NCBI RefSeq assembly: GCF_006351925.1
Contig: NZ_CP040924.1
Location: 1,262,001-1,326,000 of the forward strand
Source: Clostridium thermarum
GTDB lineage: Bacteria; Bacillota; Clostridia; Clostridiales; Clostridiaceae
DNA: 64,000 bases
Direction: 5' to 3'
Positions within the stretch are counted from its first letter, which is position 1. Each line of letters starts with the position of its first letter. The notes beneath the pieces were generated by a model. It ran no database searches. It was not told the origin of the DNA and was given only the letters and a program-made list of their open reading frames with translations. Position numbers and translations under genes: made by a program. Below are positions 25,569 to 34,519 of the stretch, piece after piece.

Positions 25569-28025
25569 ATGGAGCAGTGGTATAGAAGTTCTTGGAACAA
25601 GGTAGTTAAAGAACTTGACAGCGATATATATAAAGGCTTGGATGAGCAAGAAGTTCAATTAAGAAGAAAAAATTATGGAAATAATAAAATAGATTTTGAA
25701 ACTTATAATATTTATAAGGTAATAGGAAAACTATTATTGCAGCTTTGGTTTATAACAGCCCTTATAAATGCATGGATATTATATACGGAAGGGCAAAAGG
25801 CTACAGCAATCATGGTGTTTATAGTAACACTTACGGGGTTATCCATTCAAATAATAACAGAGATAGCAAAATACAAAAATCTCACAAAGGTCAAACTTAG
25901 AAATAAAGCTCAGGTAAGGGCTATAAGGGATGGAGTAAACTGCATAATCCAGGCCGAGGAGATAGTACCCGGTGACATTGTAATACTAAAGAAAGGCTCT
26001 ATGGTTCCTGCGGATATAAGAATAATAGAGTGTGAAAAGCTCTTTGTGATGGAGGGCAGCATAACCGGTGAAACCAGTGCAGTTGAAAAGTATTCAACAA
26101 AGCTTGATGAAGAAATCAGCAATATAGCTAATATAAAAAATATGCTCTTTAGGTCATCTGTTATAACTCAAGGCTCTGCCTTGGGAATTGTGGTGGCAAC
26201 AGGTATGAATACTGTTGATACCATTATAATTAAATCTTTGAGCAGTACCAGGAATGAAGAAAACCACGTCCTGAAGAAAATGAACAGGGCAATCAACATA
26301 CATACACTGGTTGTTGCAGCCATAACCTTGCTCTGGGCTCTGAGCACAGTGATAACTGATAAGACAGATGTGAAGCTGGTGAAGGAAGTCTTTTTTTCCG
26401 GAACTTTTTTTAATTCAGTGATCTGTGGAGTGCTGATACTCAATCTTATCAGAATACATATACAAAATGAAGGGGTTCAATTATTGAAACCTTCTTCAGT
26501 ATTCAAGCTTCCTAAGGTTGGGGTCTTGGCTATGGATAAATTTGGAATAATAAGTGAAAACACAATTTCTCTAAGGGAGATATATACAGATGGAAACAGT
26601 TATTTTCCTAGTCTTGCAGGCGAAGAATTGAGTATTAATGTGGAAAGGATGCTCCAAGGCTTAATATTATGTAACAGCTATAGCGAATTTGCCAAGGAGT
26701 CAGAAGAAAATTATAACTATATAATTGACAAAAAAATAAAACTTTTCATTGAAGAAAAACTAAGATACGAAATAGAAGCGGGTAAATATAAGAGATTATT
26801 TATAAATCCTTACGACCATGAGCGCAGGCTTATGACCTATGTATACAAAGTAGAAGGAAATTACAGAGCCTATACTAAGGGAATGCTGGACGCCGTTGCT
26901 GATAGCTGCAGATATATAATGAAAAATGGGATTGAAGTTGAATTTACGGATGAAGACATGGAGGATATCAAGCAAAAGGCTGTCATGCTGGAAAGTAAGG
27001 GGATGAATATACTGGCAGTGGCATATAGGAATTTTACTTACGAGCCTACGCCCACAGAAAATGTGGAAAGTAACATGGTCTTTACCGGTTTAATAGCTAT
27101 AAATAATCCTCTAAAGGAAAAAGTTTTTGAATGCATCAGAGAGTTAAGAAAAAATAATATAAAACCAGTATTATTTACTGAAGATACAAAGCTATCCGCC
27201 TTCACCTGGGGAAAAAGTCTGGGAATCGTAGAGAATATAAATGAGGTGCTAAGCGGAGTAGAAATGGATAACATGTCGCAGGAAGAATATGAGAACTACT
27301 GTCATAAGATTGGTATATACTCTAAGCTCACACCGGGAAATAAGGCTAAGGTGATAAAAACCTACTCTGAAAAAGGTGTGAAAACGGCTTATATTTGTAA
27401 GGGGGCGGAAGATTTAGCTCCTACGGTAAATTCTGATATAAGGATTATAAAGGGCGAAAATATAAGAAACCTAAAAAATATATGTGATATTTCTATAAAA
27501 AATAGACTATTAGTGAATTTACTCTCAGTTATCGGAGAAGTTAAGACTTACATAGAGAAAATAAATAAGACCAATGAGTTCATATTGACCTATTTATTTT
27601 CACAATTTCTGCTCACTTTGTTTATAAGCTTTACAGGTACAGAAGCTGTATATAGCTATGAAAACATCATATGGTTGGCCTTCTTTAACTTACCCTTTAT
27701 GATTTCGGTTATGTTGATTGATCGTACAAAGAAAGTTGAAGAAGAGGAAGAATTAGAAACTTATATTGCCGAGGAAATAAAACCTAATAGCTTAAAAGCC
27801 TATAAAATAGCTTTGATAATAGATGCATTAACCACAATTCTTCATTGGATATTAAAGGAAATAGTTTTGGTTGATGTTAATATTTACCTGATATTGAATT
27901 TAATAATGCTGGCCTTGCTAAGGCTCTATAGAATAAAGGATAGAAAGATACTTTCGCTGTCTAATTTAATGTATGGATTTATTGTTGTTTTTAATTTGGT
28001 ATTAATTTTTATTTTGAATAAGTAA
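25569..28025 (+). CDS. P-type-ATPase-like protein with degenerate catalytic motifs
   Basis: An 819-residue protein with the P2-type ATPase plan: N-terminal cation-ATPase domain, membrane helices, actuator domain with VPGDIVILKKGSMVPADIRI and TGET (166-169; usually TGES), a P/N-domain region and C-terminal helices. Key motifs are altered. DKTGT is DKFGI (Asp323 kept, TGT lost), the helix-4 PEGLP motif is absent, DPPR is NNPLK, TGD is TED (537-539) and GDGVNDAP is KGAEDLAP (611-618). The reading frame is intact. ATG at 25569 follows AGAGGTG. By these changes it is unlikely to pump ions and may be a scaffold or sensor. Confidence 0.82.
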   Translation: MEQWYRSSWNKVVKELDSDIYKGLDEQEVQLRRKNYGNNKIDFETYNIYKVIGKLLLQLWFITALINAWILYTEGQKATAIMVFIVTLTGLSIQIITEIAKYKNLTKVKLRNKAQVRAIRDGVNCIIQAEEIVPGDIVILKKGSMVPADIRIIECEKLFVMEGSITGETSAVEKYSTKLDEEISNIANIKNMLFRSSVITQGSALGIVVATGMNTVDTIIIKSLSSTRNEENHVLKKMNRAINIHTLVVAAITLLWALSTVITDKTDVKLVKEVFFSGTFFNSVICGVLILNLIRIHIQNEGVQLLKPSSVFKLPKVGVLAMDKFGIISENTISLREIYTDGNSYFPSLAGEELSINVERMLQGLILCNSYSEFAKESEENYNYIIDKKIKLFIEEKLRYEIEAGKYKRLFINPYDHERRLMTYVYKVEGNYRAYTKGMLDAVADSCRYIMKNGIEVEFTDEDMEDIKQKAVMLESKGMNILAVAYRNFTYEPTPTENVESNMVFTGLIAINNPLKEKVFECIRELRKNNIKPVLFTEDTKLSAFTWGKSLGIVENINEVLSGVEMDNMSQEEYENYCHKIGIYSKLTPGNKAKVIKTYSEKGVKTAYICKGAEDLAPTVNSDIRIIKGENIRNLKNICDISIKNRLLVNLLSVIGEVKTYIEKINKTNEFILTYLFSQFLLTLFISFTGTEAVYSYENIIWLAFFNLPFMISVMLIDRTKKVEEEEELETYIAEEIKPNSLKAYKIALIIDALTTILHWILKEIVLVDVNIYLILNLIMLALLRLYRIKDRKILSLSNLMYGFIVVFNLVLIFILNK

Positions 28026-28080
28026 AACATCGTTTAAAGTACATTGCACTGGGTAGAATAATAATATGGAGGTGGATGCA

Positions 28081-28374
28081 ATGTACAATGATATATACGA
28101 AGTAGTAAGCAATGACAGCAATACAGTAAATCTTATAATTCACGAAGACGATTATTTTCTAAGCTACGATGACTTGAATAAAGAAAATGTTAAGGACTTG
28201 GTAGAGAATTATTTTAGATTCAAAGGAAGAGATGGTATACCAGTGGTAGCGGATATAGATTATAATGCTGCAACCCGAAGAATTCAAATAACCGTTGATA
28301 TGGATTATGATAGAGACTTCAAATTGGAGCCGGCCAGCACCCCGGATATACTTAACATAAACAGATATGATTGA
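28081..28374 (+). CDS. Conserved-looking acidic protein of unknown function
   Basis: A 97-residue acidic protein with no signal or membrane segment, not recognised. It reads MYNDIYEVVSNDSNTVNLII, then YDDLNKENVKDLVENYFRFK and alternating strands (RRIQITVDMDYDRDFKL). The start at 28081 is set by the GGAGGTGG site at 28068-28075, which lies inside the longer frame from 28066. It overlaps comEC by 8 nt, so it is translationally coupled to it. Confidence 0.7.
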   Translation: MYNDIYEVVSNDSNTVNLIIHEDDYFLSYDDLNKENVKDLVENYFRFKGRDGIPVVADIDYNAATRRIQITVDMDYDRDFKLEPASTPDILNINRYD

Positions 28375-30115
28375 TAAAAGACCACTGCTTTATTATTTTA
28401 TAGCGCTGTTATTTGGTTGCTTTTCTGCCTTATTTCTGTTAAATAATATTCTCTTAGGTGCAGTTTTGGCTGCATCTTTTTTTGTGTGTATCTTTTTTTC
28501 AGAAAACAGTAAGTTAGTTTTCGTTGTAGCAGCTTTTTTTATTCTAGGCTTTATAAATTATTATCTCTATTATAATTTAGCAGCTGGAGAAAACTGCTCG
28601 GTGCGGCTTATAAAGCATCAAAGTTTCAATTATCTGGCGAATTATAAAGGACGAAAGATTTTAATGAATGGCAAGCTGGATGGCTATAAAGAAGGAGAAA
28701 TATTGTACATAACCGGTGAATTTACAAAAGCCCCCCAATATGACAAAGGCATAATAGGAGAGTTCCATGTTTCAGGTATAGTAGGTACACGGTCTGACAT
28801 TTTGGCCAAGATATATGCTTTTAAGGAAAGGCTGTATAATAAGTACAAAGAGGAAATTGGTACTGCAGCTGCAGGGGAATTAATGGCGGCCTCTTTTGGA
28901 GATGACAGTAAAATAGAAAGCTCCTTCATGAGTGAAATGAGCGAATTGGGCATAATCCATGTAATAAGTGTTTCAGGCCTTCATATGGCAGTTATCTATA
29001 AATTGTGTGAAGGCACTTTGGGTTTTACTGGTGGCATGATACTTTCAGTATTATATTGTATTTTTACCGGAGGTGAGGCTTCCACTGTAAGATCTTTGAT
29101 AATGATAATAATTTTTAAGCTTTCAAAAAAGGTGTATAAAAACTATGATCCCCTATCATCCCTAAGCTTGGCAGGTATCATCCTACTCTTTATGAATCCC
29201 TCATATGCTCTTGACCTGGGAGCTATCTTGTCCTTTTTATCTGTTTTAGGCATATTCTTATTTTATAGCAAGATACAAAGGCTGCTGTATAGGCTTCCTG
29301 ATAAGTTAAATGCAGCTATAAGCTTAACCCTTAGTGCCCAAGTTTTTTCACTGCCGGTATGCATAATGATTTTTAATTCTGTGAGTACAGCTTCCCTGCA
29401 AGGCAACATATTCTTAGTGCCCCTTTATTCCTTGCTTTTGCTCCTAGGCAATATTTCAATGATCCTATCAAAAGTTGATTTTGCCTTTAAGTTTGTATGT
29501 AAGCTTATAAGCCTTGTTTATACTGCAATCCAAGGTGGAAAGGAAATCCTTTTATTTGCTTCTACAGGGCTTAGGTATATGTCTTATGTAGATGCTATTA
29601 TACTTTTAATATTTTACGCCAGTTACATGTTGTATAGAAAGGTACTTAAAAAGTTCATGTGGCTTCCTCTGTTTTCAGTGGTATTTTACCTTGGCTGCAG
29701 CTTTACACCTGTAACTGAATTTCAATATGTCAAGATCGGAAGCAGCAGGGGAGTTGTCTACCGCAGCGGTTTTAAATCTGTACTCTTTCTAGACAAGTCA
29801 GCGGTAAAAGAAGAACCGTTAATGATCTGTAAAAAGTTAAGGGTACTGACCTTTGAGGATATAGGAAAGACCACCGAAGTAGTTTATAATCATCACAAGA
29901 AGAGGATAAATATCAAATTCAATAAGGACATGGTACTGATAGACTATGTAAATGGAGAAACCGGTATCAAAACCGCTTTTGTCAAGGACTATATACCTGT
30001 AGCAAAAGACTACATTTATGATATAATATTTTTGAATACTAAGGACAATTCCTATAGTTATTATGATGAACTTTCCGGCTTTAAAATAATTGGCGGTAAG
30101 GTGAAAACAAGGTAA
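28367..30115 (+). CDS. comEC: ComEC/Rec2-type channel protein, no metallo-beta-lactamase domain
   Basis: A 582-residue membrane protein with an N-terminal DUF4131-like region (about 1-165) and the competence domain of many helices (about 190-440), including GIIHVISVSGLHMAVIYKLC and SLAGIILLFMNPSYALDLGA. Full ComEC proteins usually continue into a metallo-beta-lactamase-like domain with HxHxDH; here the C-terminal 130 residues contain no such motif. ComEC is the channel for DNA uptake. The missing domain may weaken strand degradation, or this may be a natural short form. Confidence 0.85.
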   Translation: MIDKRPLLYYFIALLFGCFSALFLLNNILLGAVLAASFFVCIFFSENSKLVFVVAAFFILGFINYYLYYNLAAGENCSVRLIKHQSFNYLANYKGRKILMNGKLDGYKEGEILYITGEFTKAPQYDKGIIGEFHVSGIVGTRSDILAKIYAFKERLYNKYKEEIGTAAAGELMAASFGDDSKIESSFMSEMSELGIIHVISVSGLHMAVIYKLCEGTLGFTGGMILSVLYCIFTGGEASTVRSLIMIIIFKLSKKVYKNYDPLSSLSLAGIILLFMNPSYALDLGAILSFLSVLGIFLFYSKIQRLLYRLPDKLNAAISLTLSAQVFSLPVCIMIFNSVSTASLQGNIFLVPLYSLLLLLGNISMILSKVDFAFKFVCKLISLVYTAIQGGKEILLFASTGLRYMSYVDAIILLIFYASYMLYRKVLKKFMWLPLFSVVFYLGCSFTPVTEFQYVKIGSSRGVVYRSGFKSVLFLDKSAVKEEPLMICKKLRVLTFEDIGKTTEVVYNHHKKRINIKFNKDMVLIDYVNGETGIKTAFVKDYIPVAKDYIYDIIFLNTKDNSYSYYDELSGFKIIGGKVKTR

Positions 30116-30127
30116 AGGATGAGTTAA

Positions 30128-31147
30128 ATGGATTTGGAAGTTTTAGAGCAACAGATACAGAGGGGGAACTTGAAGGGCTGTTATGTTATATACGGACCGG
30201 ATGAAAATTTAATTAAAGAGTATGTAAACAGTATAATAGATGCGGCAGTAGATAAAAATTTTGCATATTTGAATTTAGTAAAGTTTGACGGAATGAAGGT
30301 GCAGTTTGATGAGGTGATGAATGCCTGCGAGACCATGCCCTTCATGAGTGATAAAAAAGTAGTAGTTATATATAGAACCGCTTTTCTCGGAGAAGTGGAA
30401 GATAGGGAAAATAAGAAAAAGTTTGAAGAAATTTATAAGTACATAAGCAATCTCCCTCCCTATTGTATCTTGGTTATGTATTATGTCTTTGGAGATGATA
30501 GGGAAAAGGCAAGTACCAATGTTAAAAAGCTTGAAAAAATATGCTCGGTAATTAAGGCGGATAAGCTTAAAGGGGATAAGCTTTATAAAAGAGTAGCTGC
30601 TATCTTTGAGCAAAGAGGTAAAAGCATAGATAAGGTTTTACTGAAGTTTTTCTGTGACAATGTGGAAAATAACATGGATATAATAAAAAATGAAGTTGAT
30701 AAACTAATTTCGTATACAGAAGGCAGGGACATTACAAAGAAAGATATCATAGAACTTTTACCTGATGTTAACGATGACGACATCTTTGACTTAGTGGATT
30801 ATCTTTCTCAAAAAAGACCGGAAAAGGCCATAGATATCCTGAATGAGCTTCTTTTCAGGGGAGAGGCTATAGGTGGAATCTTGTTTATGATAGTCCGTCA
30901 ATTCAAGCTTCTGTATTCCATAAAGCTTGGCGTAGACGAAGGTAAGAATAAGGATGCTCTGGCTAAGGAGTTAAAACTACATCCTTATGTCTGTGAAAAG
31001 CTCATTGCTCAAAGCAGGAAATTCAGTCTCAATCAGATTAAACACTGTTTGAAGCTCTGCCTGGAGACAGAGAAGTCACTTAAAAGCAGCACAGGAGATA
31101 AGAAATTAGAAATGGAAATGCTAATAATAAATACAATAAGAGGATAA
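30128..31147 (+). CDS. holA: DNA polymerase III delta subunit
   Basis: A 339-residue clamp-loader subunit: CYVIYGPDENLIKEYVNSII opening, AAA-like domains I and II without a working Walker A, and the helical C-terminal collar domain (LKSSTGDKKLEMEMLI). Together with gamma/tau and delta' it opens the sliding clamp. comEC-holA-rpsT is a common Firmicute order. AAGGATGAG precedes the ATG. Confidence 0.92.
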   Translation: MDLEVLEQQIQRGNLKGCYVIYGPDENLIKEYVNSIIDAAVDKNFAYLNLVKFDGMKVQFDEVMNACETMPFMSDKKVVVIYRTAFLGEVEDRENKKKFEEIYKYISNLPPYCILVMYYVFGDDREKASTNVKKLEKICSVIKADKLKGDKLYKRVAAIFEQRGKSIDKVLLKFFCDNVENNMDIIKNEVDKLISYTEGRDITKKDIIELLPDVNDDDIFDLVDYLSQKRPEKAIDILNELLFRGEAIGGILFMIVRQFKLLYSIKLGVDEGKNKDALAKELKLHPYVCEKLIAQSRKFSLNQIKHCLKLCLETEKSLKSSTGDKKLEMEMLIINTIRG

Positions 31148-31176
31148 TAAAAAACCGGTAAAATACCGGTTTATTT
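31146..31176. terminator. Bidirectional terminator between holA and rpsT
   Basis: AAACCGGTA-AAA-TACCGGTTT with an A run on the left and a T-rich stretch on the right, serving both convergent genes. Confidence 0.85.
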
Positions 31177-31177
31177 A

Positions 31178-31444
31178 TTATGCGTTTAAAGCATTTAATT
31201 TTACAGCAAGTTTTGATTTCTTGTTAGCTGCCTTATTCTTATGGATTACTCCCTTGGAAGCAGCCATATCTAAAGCCTTGGAAGCTTCTATGTAAGCTGC
31301 CTTAGCGTCTTCAGCATTTTTTGCATCAACAGCAACTTCGAACTTCTTTATCTTTGTCTTTAATGCTGATTTGATCATCTTATTTCTTAGAGTCTTAGCC
31401 TCAGTTACTCTAATTCTTTTTTGAGCTGATTTAATATTTGCCAT
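31178..31444 (-). CDS. rpsT: 30S ribosomal protein S20
   Basis: An 88-residue basic helical protein: [20 protein letters not shown], and [20 protein letters not shown] near the end. A GGGGGTGAAG ribosome binding site precedes it on the minus strand. It is a single-gene unit with its own promoter and a terminator shared with holA. Confidence 0.97.
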   Translation of the reverse strand: MANIKSAQKRIRVTEAKTLRNKMIKSALKTKIKKFEVAVDAKNAEDAKAAYIEASKALDMAASKGVIHKNKAANKKSKLAVKLNALNA

Positions 31445-31523
31445 TTATCTTCACCCCCTTTGGTATAATAGGGTCTCAGCAGTTTTGGGGAAACTCTGCA
31501 CGAGTCGTTATTCAACAAATGAT

Positions 31524-31552
31524 ATTATAGCATTAATTTTTTTCTACTTCAA
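31524..31552 (-). promoter_or_regulatory. rpsT promoter
   Basis: On the minus strand TTGAAG (complement of 31547-31552), 17-nt spacer, TATAAT (complement of 31524-31529). The 80-nt leader has a small hairpin (AGTTT-CCCC-AAAACT). Confidence 0.75.
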
Positions 31553-31664
31553 GCATAATTTATCCATCTACGCTTTTTTTTATGAATTTAGTTTTCACAT
31601 CAATAATAAACTGAAATTCCGCCACAAATAGAATAAAATGTCTCGTAAATCAAACAATAAATAA

Positions 31665-31732
31665 TAATGAGCAATTAGTAATGAGTAATTAGTAATTAGT
31701 AATTAAGGTGCAAATTCAGCTGAGCTGAATTT
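31665..31732. repeat. Composite intergenic repeat, copy 6 (upstream of gpr)
   Basis: A TAATGAGCAATTAGTAATGA-type tract (31665-31705) leads into AAATTCAGCT-G-AGCTGAATTT (31712-31732). The nearby 31560-31664 shows no gene. Confidence 0.75.
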
Positions 31733-31767
31733 CTATTAATTTATTAATTATAAAAAGGGGTGGTATA

Positions 31768-32742
31768 GTGAGAAACATACGTACAGACTTAGCGGTAGAA
31801 GCCAGAGAGATATATGCTAAGGAGAGCAATGGCAATCCTCAGGGGGTTGAGTACAAAGAATACAAAATAGGGGATGTAAATATTACTGATGTAACTATAA
31901 CCAATGAAATTGGAGAAAGGAATATGGGAAAACCTAAGGGAACCTACATAACCTTGGATTTACCTGAATTTGCCCACTATGACGGTGAAATCAGGGATGA
32001 GGTAAGTAAAGCTATGGCTCAAGCCTTGGAGGGACTTATAAAGCTTGATGAAAGCATGACGGCTTTAGTAGTGGGACTTGGAAACTGGAATGTAACCCCG
32101 GATGCCTTGGGACCAAAGGTAGTATCAAAGCTTATGGTTACCAGACATTTAAAGCAGCTTGTACCTGACAGTATCGATGAAGGTGTAAGACCTGTGTGCG
32201 CAATTGCACCGGGAGTTTTGGGGATAACAGGAATAGAAACCTATGAAATAATTAAGGGTATTGTGGAAAAGGTTAAGCCAAATCTTATAATTTGTATCGA
32301 TGCCCTAGCTTCCAGAAAGATGGAAAGGGTCAATAAGACCATCCAAATTGGAAATACAGGCATATCTCCTGGCTCAGGAGTTGGCAATAAGAGAATGGAA
32401 ATCAGCGAAAGAACCTTGGGGATTCCAACAATTGCCATTGGTGTGCCAACAGTTGTAGAAGCTGCTACAATGGCCAACGATACCATCGATTTAGTTTTGG
32501 ATGCTATGATAAAAGAAGCTACGGAGGGTAGTAAATTCTATGAGATGCTTAAAGCCATAGATAAAAATGAAAAGAGCAGAATGATTCGTGAAGTGTTGGA
32601 TCCCTATGTTGGAAATCTTATGGTAACACCTAAGGAAGTAGATATGGTAATAGATTCCCTGGCAGTGATAATTGCCAACGGCATAAACATTGCCCTTCAG
32701 CCCGCTCTGGATCTGGATGATATAAACAAATTCCTTAACTAG
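31768..32742 (+). CDS. gpr: GPR germination endopeptidase
   Basis: A 324-residue aspartic-type protease that degrades small acid-soluble spore proteins at germination. It opens RNIRTDLAVEAREIYAKESN, including the propeptide and the SASP-like cleavage region, and contains GLGNWNVTPDALGPKV and ICIDALASRKMERVNKTIQI. It starts at GTG after AAAGGGGTGG. By family it is made as a zymogen in the forespore. spoIIP follows. Confidence 0.95.
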   Translation: MRNIRTDLAVEAREIYAKESNGNPQGVEYKEYKIGDVNITDVTITNEIGERNMGKPKGTYITLDLPEFAHYDGEIRDEVSKAMAQALEGLIKLDESMTALVVGLGNWNVTPDALGPKVVSKLMVTRHLKQLVPDSIDEGVRPVCAIAPGVLGITGIETYEIIKGIVEKVKPNLIICIDALASRKMERVNKTIQIGNTGISPGSGVGNKRMEISERTLGIPTIAIGVPTVVEAATMANDTIDLVLDAMIKEATEGSKFYEMLKAIDKNEKSRMIREVLDPYVGNLMVTPKEVDMVIDSLAVIIANGINIALQPALDLDDINKFLN

Positions 32743-32770
32743 AATTCATATTCTATAAATAGGTATATAT

Positions 32771-32820
32771 AAACCTTCTCACTAATATATTATTTATATA
32801 AGGAAAGGGTGAGAAGGTTT
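32771..32820 (+). promoter_or_regulatory. Perfect 12-nt inverted repeat spanning the spoIIP start
   Basis: AAACCTTCTCAC (32771-32782) and GTGAGAAGGTTT (32809-32820) flank a 26-nt AT-rich segment that contains the spoIIP ribosome binding site. It may be a gpr terminator-like hairpin, an operator, or a stem that masks the start. Confidence 0.65.
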
Positions 32821-33936
32821 ATGCAATACGCAGGATTAAATAAATCCAATAACAATTTAAAAATGTTATTTGCTTGTTCAGTGTCATTACTCTTGTTGAT
32901 TTCAATTACTGTCTATAGCTTTAAAATTATATTTTTTAATAATAACAGCAGTGGCGTATATAATAGTCTTCTATATGTTCAGGTTCTTAATAAGGCAATG
33001 CCCATTGTTGAGGTCACCACTTTTGAAGAGGAGAGTATGGCTGAGGCGGCAGTAACAATAAAAGGGGAGGTTTTAAAACTCTTAGGAATTAATATGTACA
33101 ATCCTCTATCTATTATTGGAAAGGAAATCTCTTTTTTTAGTAACTTGACCTATGAATTTACTGGAACCGGTGAGGTAAAAAGTGATTATGTACTTGATAC
33201 CAACATAACCCCATTTAATCTCACTGACAGCCAAATAACTGCAGACACCACACAAAGTGATAATACCGGTTTGACGGGGGATAGTTCTGGTAATGTGGTA
33301 TCTGTACAAGATCCAACATTAAAACAGGAACTTAAGCCCGAAAAGCCACAAGTACTGATATATCATTCACATACAGAGGAGGCTTTTGGTATAAACGGAG
33401 CAAATAACAAAGATCCCCAAAAGAATGTTGTAGCGGTAGGTGAAGCTCTGAAAAATGAATTGGAAAATACCTATGGAATAAGTGTAATTCATGATACCAC
33501 TGTACACTGTTATCCATATAATGGCTCCTATCAGAATTCAAGGAAAACCGTTGAAAATTACCTTAAGCAATATGGAGATTTTGATTTAATTATAGATATG
33601 CATAGAGATTCAGTATATAGTAAAGCCAATGTAACAACAAGGATTAATGGAGAAGATGTGTCAAAAATAATGTTTGTTCTCACAAAAAAGAATCCACATT
33701 ACAGCAAAAATGCTGAAGTGACAGACAAGCTTATGAGCATATGTGATAATTTATTTCCAGGATTTACGAGAGCGGTTTGTTATTATAACTTCGGAACCCT
33801 ATATTTTAACCAGGATTTAAGCAATAACGCTATTCTCATAGAGGTTGGAGCACATACCAATACCCATGAAGAAGCAATAAATTCCTCCAAGTATATGGGC
33901 CGTATGATAGCTGAGTACTTAAAAGATAAAAAATAA
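32821..33936 (+). CDS. spoIIP: SpoIIP peptidoglycan hydrolase of engulfment
   Basis: A protein of about 371 residues with an N-terminal membrane helix (about 15-40) and a C-terminal SpoIIP amidase/endopeptidase domain: LIYHSHTEEAF, LIIDMHRDS and LIEVGAHTNTHEEA provide the expected His and Glu residues. With SpoIID and SpoIIM it thins septal peptidoglycan in engulfment. The start is uncertain: GTG at 32809 lies right behind AGGAAAGG, ATG at 32821 lies just behind GAGAAGG. Length and domain order are normal. Confidence 0.92.
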   Translation: MQYAGLNKSNNNLKMLFACSVSLLLLISITVYSFKIIFFNNNSSGVYNSLLYVQVLNKAMPIVEVTTFEEESMAEAAVTIKGEVLKLLGINMYNPLSIIGKEISFFSNLTYEFTGTGEVKSDYVLDTNITPFNLTDSQITADTTQSDNTGLTGDSSGNVVSVQDPTLKQELKPEKPQVLIYHSHTEEAFGINGANNKDPQKNVVAVGEALKNELENTYGISVIHDTTVHCYPYNGSYQNSRKTVENYLKQYGDFDLIIDMHRDSVYSKANVTTRINGEDVSKIMFVLTKKNPHYSKNAEVTDKLMSICDNLFPGFTRAVCYYNFGTLYFNQDLSNNAILIEVGAHTNTHEEAINSSKYMGRMIAEYLKDKK

Positions 33937-33999
33937 ATGAATAAAAGTTATAAAAAAGAGCATCCTTATAGGTATGTAAAAACCTAGGGGGTGTTTTTT

Positions 34000-34323
34000 T
34001 TGTTTGGTAAAAAGTATACTATCGTAATATTATTATCCTTTGTTTGTATTTTTGCAGGTATAATAAAGGTTAATATTGAATATAACAGACTCAATGGAAA
34101 AGCCTATGATGAAGCAATTTATCAAAATATATATCCAGATGACAGAAGTAAATCAGATGCCTTCGGCGAGTTTGTTTTAAGCAGAAAAAATGGGATAAGA
34201 GTGAGAATGTACTTTACTAAGTCACCCTTTGACCTTAGATTTTCTATAGGAAACAAGGTCATATATGTAAACAGCAGTATATTTAAGGGCCAGCAGGAGA
34301 GCACTGCCAGCATCAGAAATTAG
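34000..34323 (+). CDS. Short single-pass membrane protein, unknown
   Basis: A protein of about 107 residues with one N-terminal membrane helix (about 5-25: TIVILLSFVCIFAGIIKVNI) and an outside or soluble part rich in Tyr, Asp and Arg. No family recognised. TTG at 34000 fits the TAGGGGG site best. It lies between spoIIP and lepA, so it may be a sporulation accessory gene, but that is only by position. Confidence 0.55.
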   Translation: MFGKKYTIVILLSFVCIFAGIIKVNIEYNRLNGKAYDEAIYQNIYPDDRSKSDAFGEFVLSRKNGIRVRMYFTKSPFDLRFSIGNKVIYVNSSIFKGQQESTASIRN

Positions 34324-34351
34324 AAATTAATAAATTGAAATACGCTTGTTG

Positions 34352-34382
34352 TTGACAGAATCAGAGGGGCCTGTGATATAAT
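34352..34382 (+). promoter_or_regulatory. Probable lepA promoter
   Basis: TTGACA (34352-34357) with GATATA (17-nt spacer) or TATAAT (34377-34382, 19-nt spacer). Confidence 0.6.
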
Positions 34383-34519
34383 TTAATTTGATTCTGGAGA
34401 CAATAGATTAAGACTAGTTATTTTTTATTTAAATTCAGCAATTATCATGTTAGTATTTTGTATATTTTAGTTATGGGGGTGAAGATCTTCCTGTGCCCCA
34501 TGGGTTTGGGAAGTATATT

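Noticed and set aside
31665-31705. The TAATGAGTAATTAGTAATTA tracts as a CRISPR-like array
   Set aside because: Units are 5-10 nt, touch each other and have no regular unique spacers; no cas gene is present in the window.
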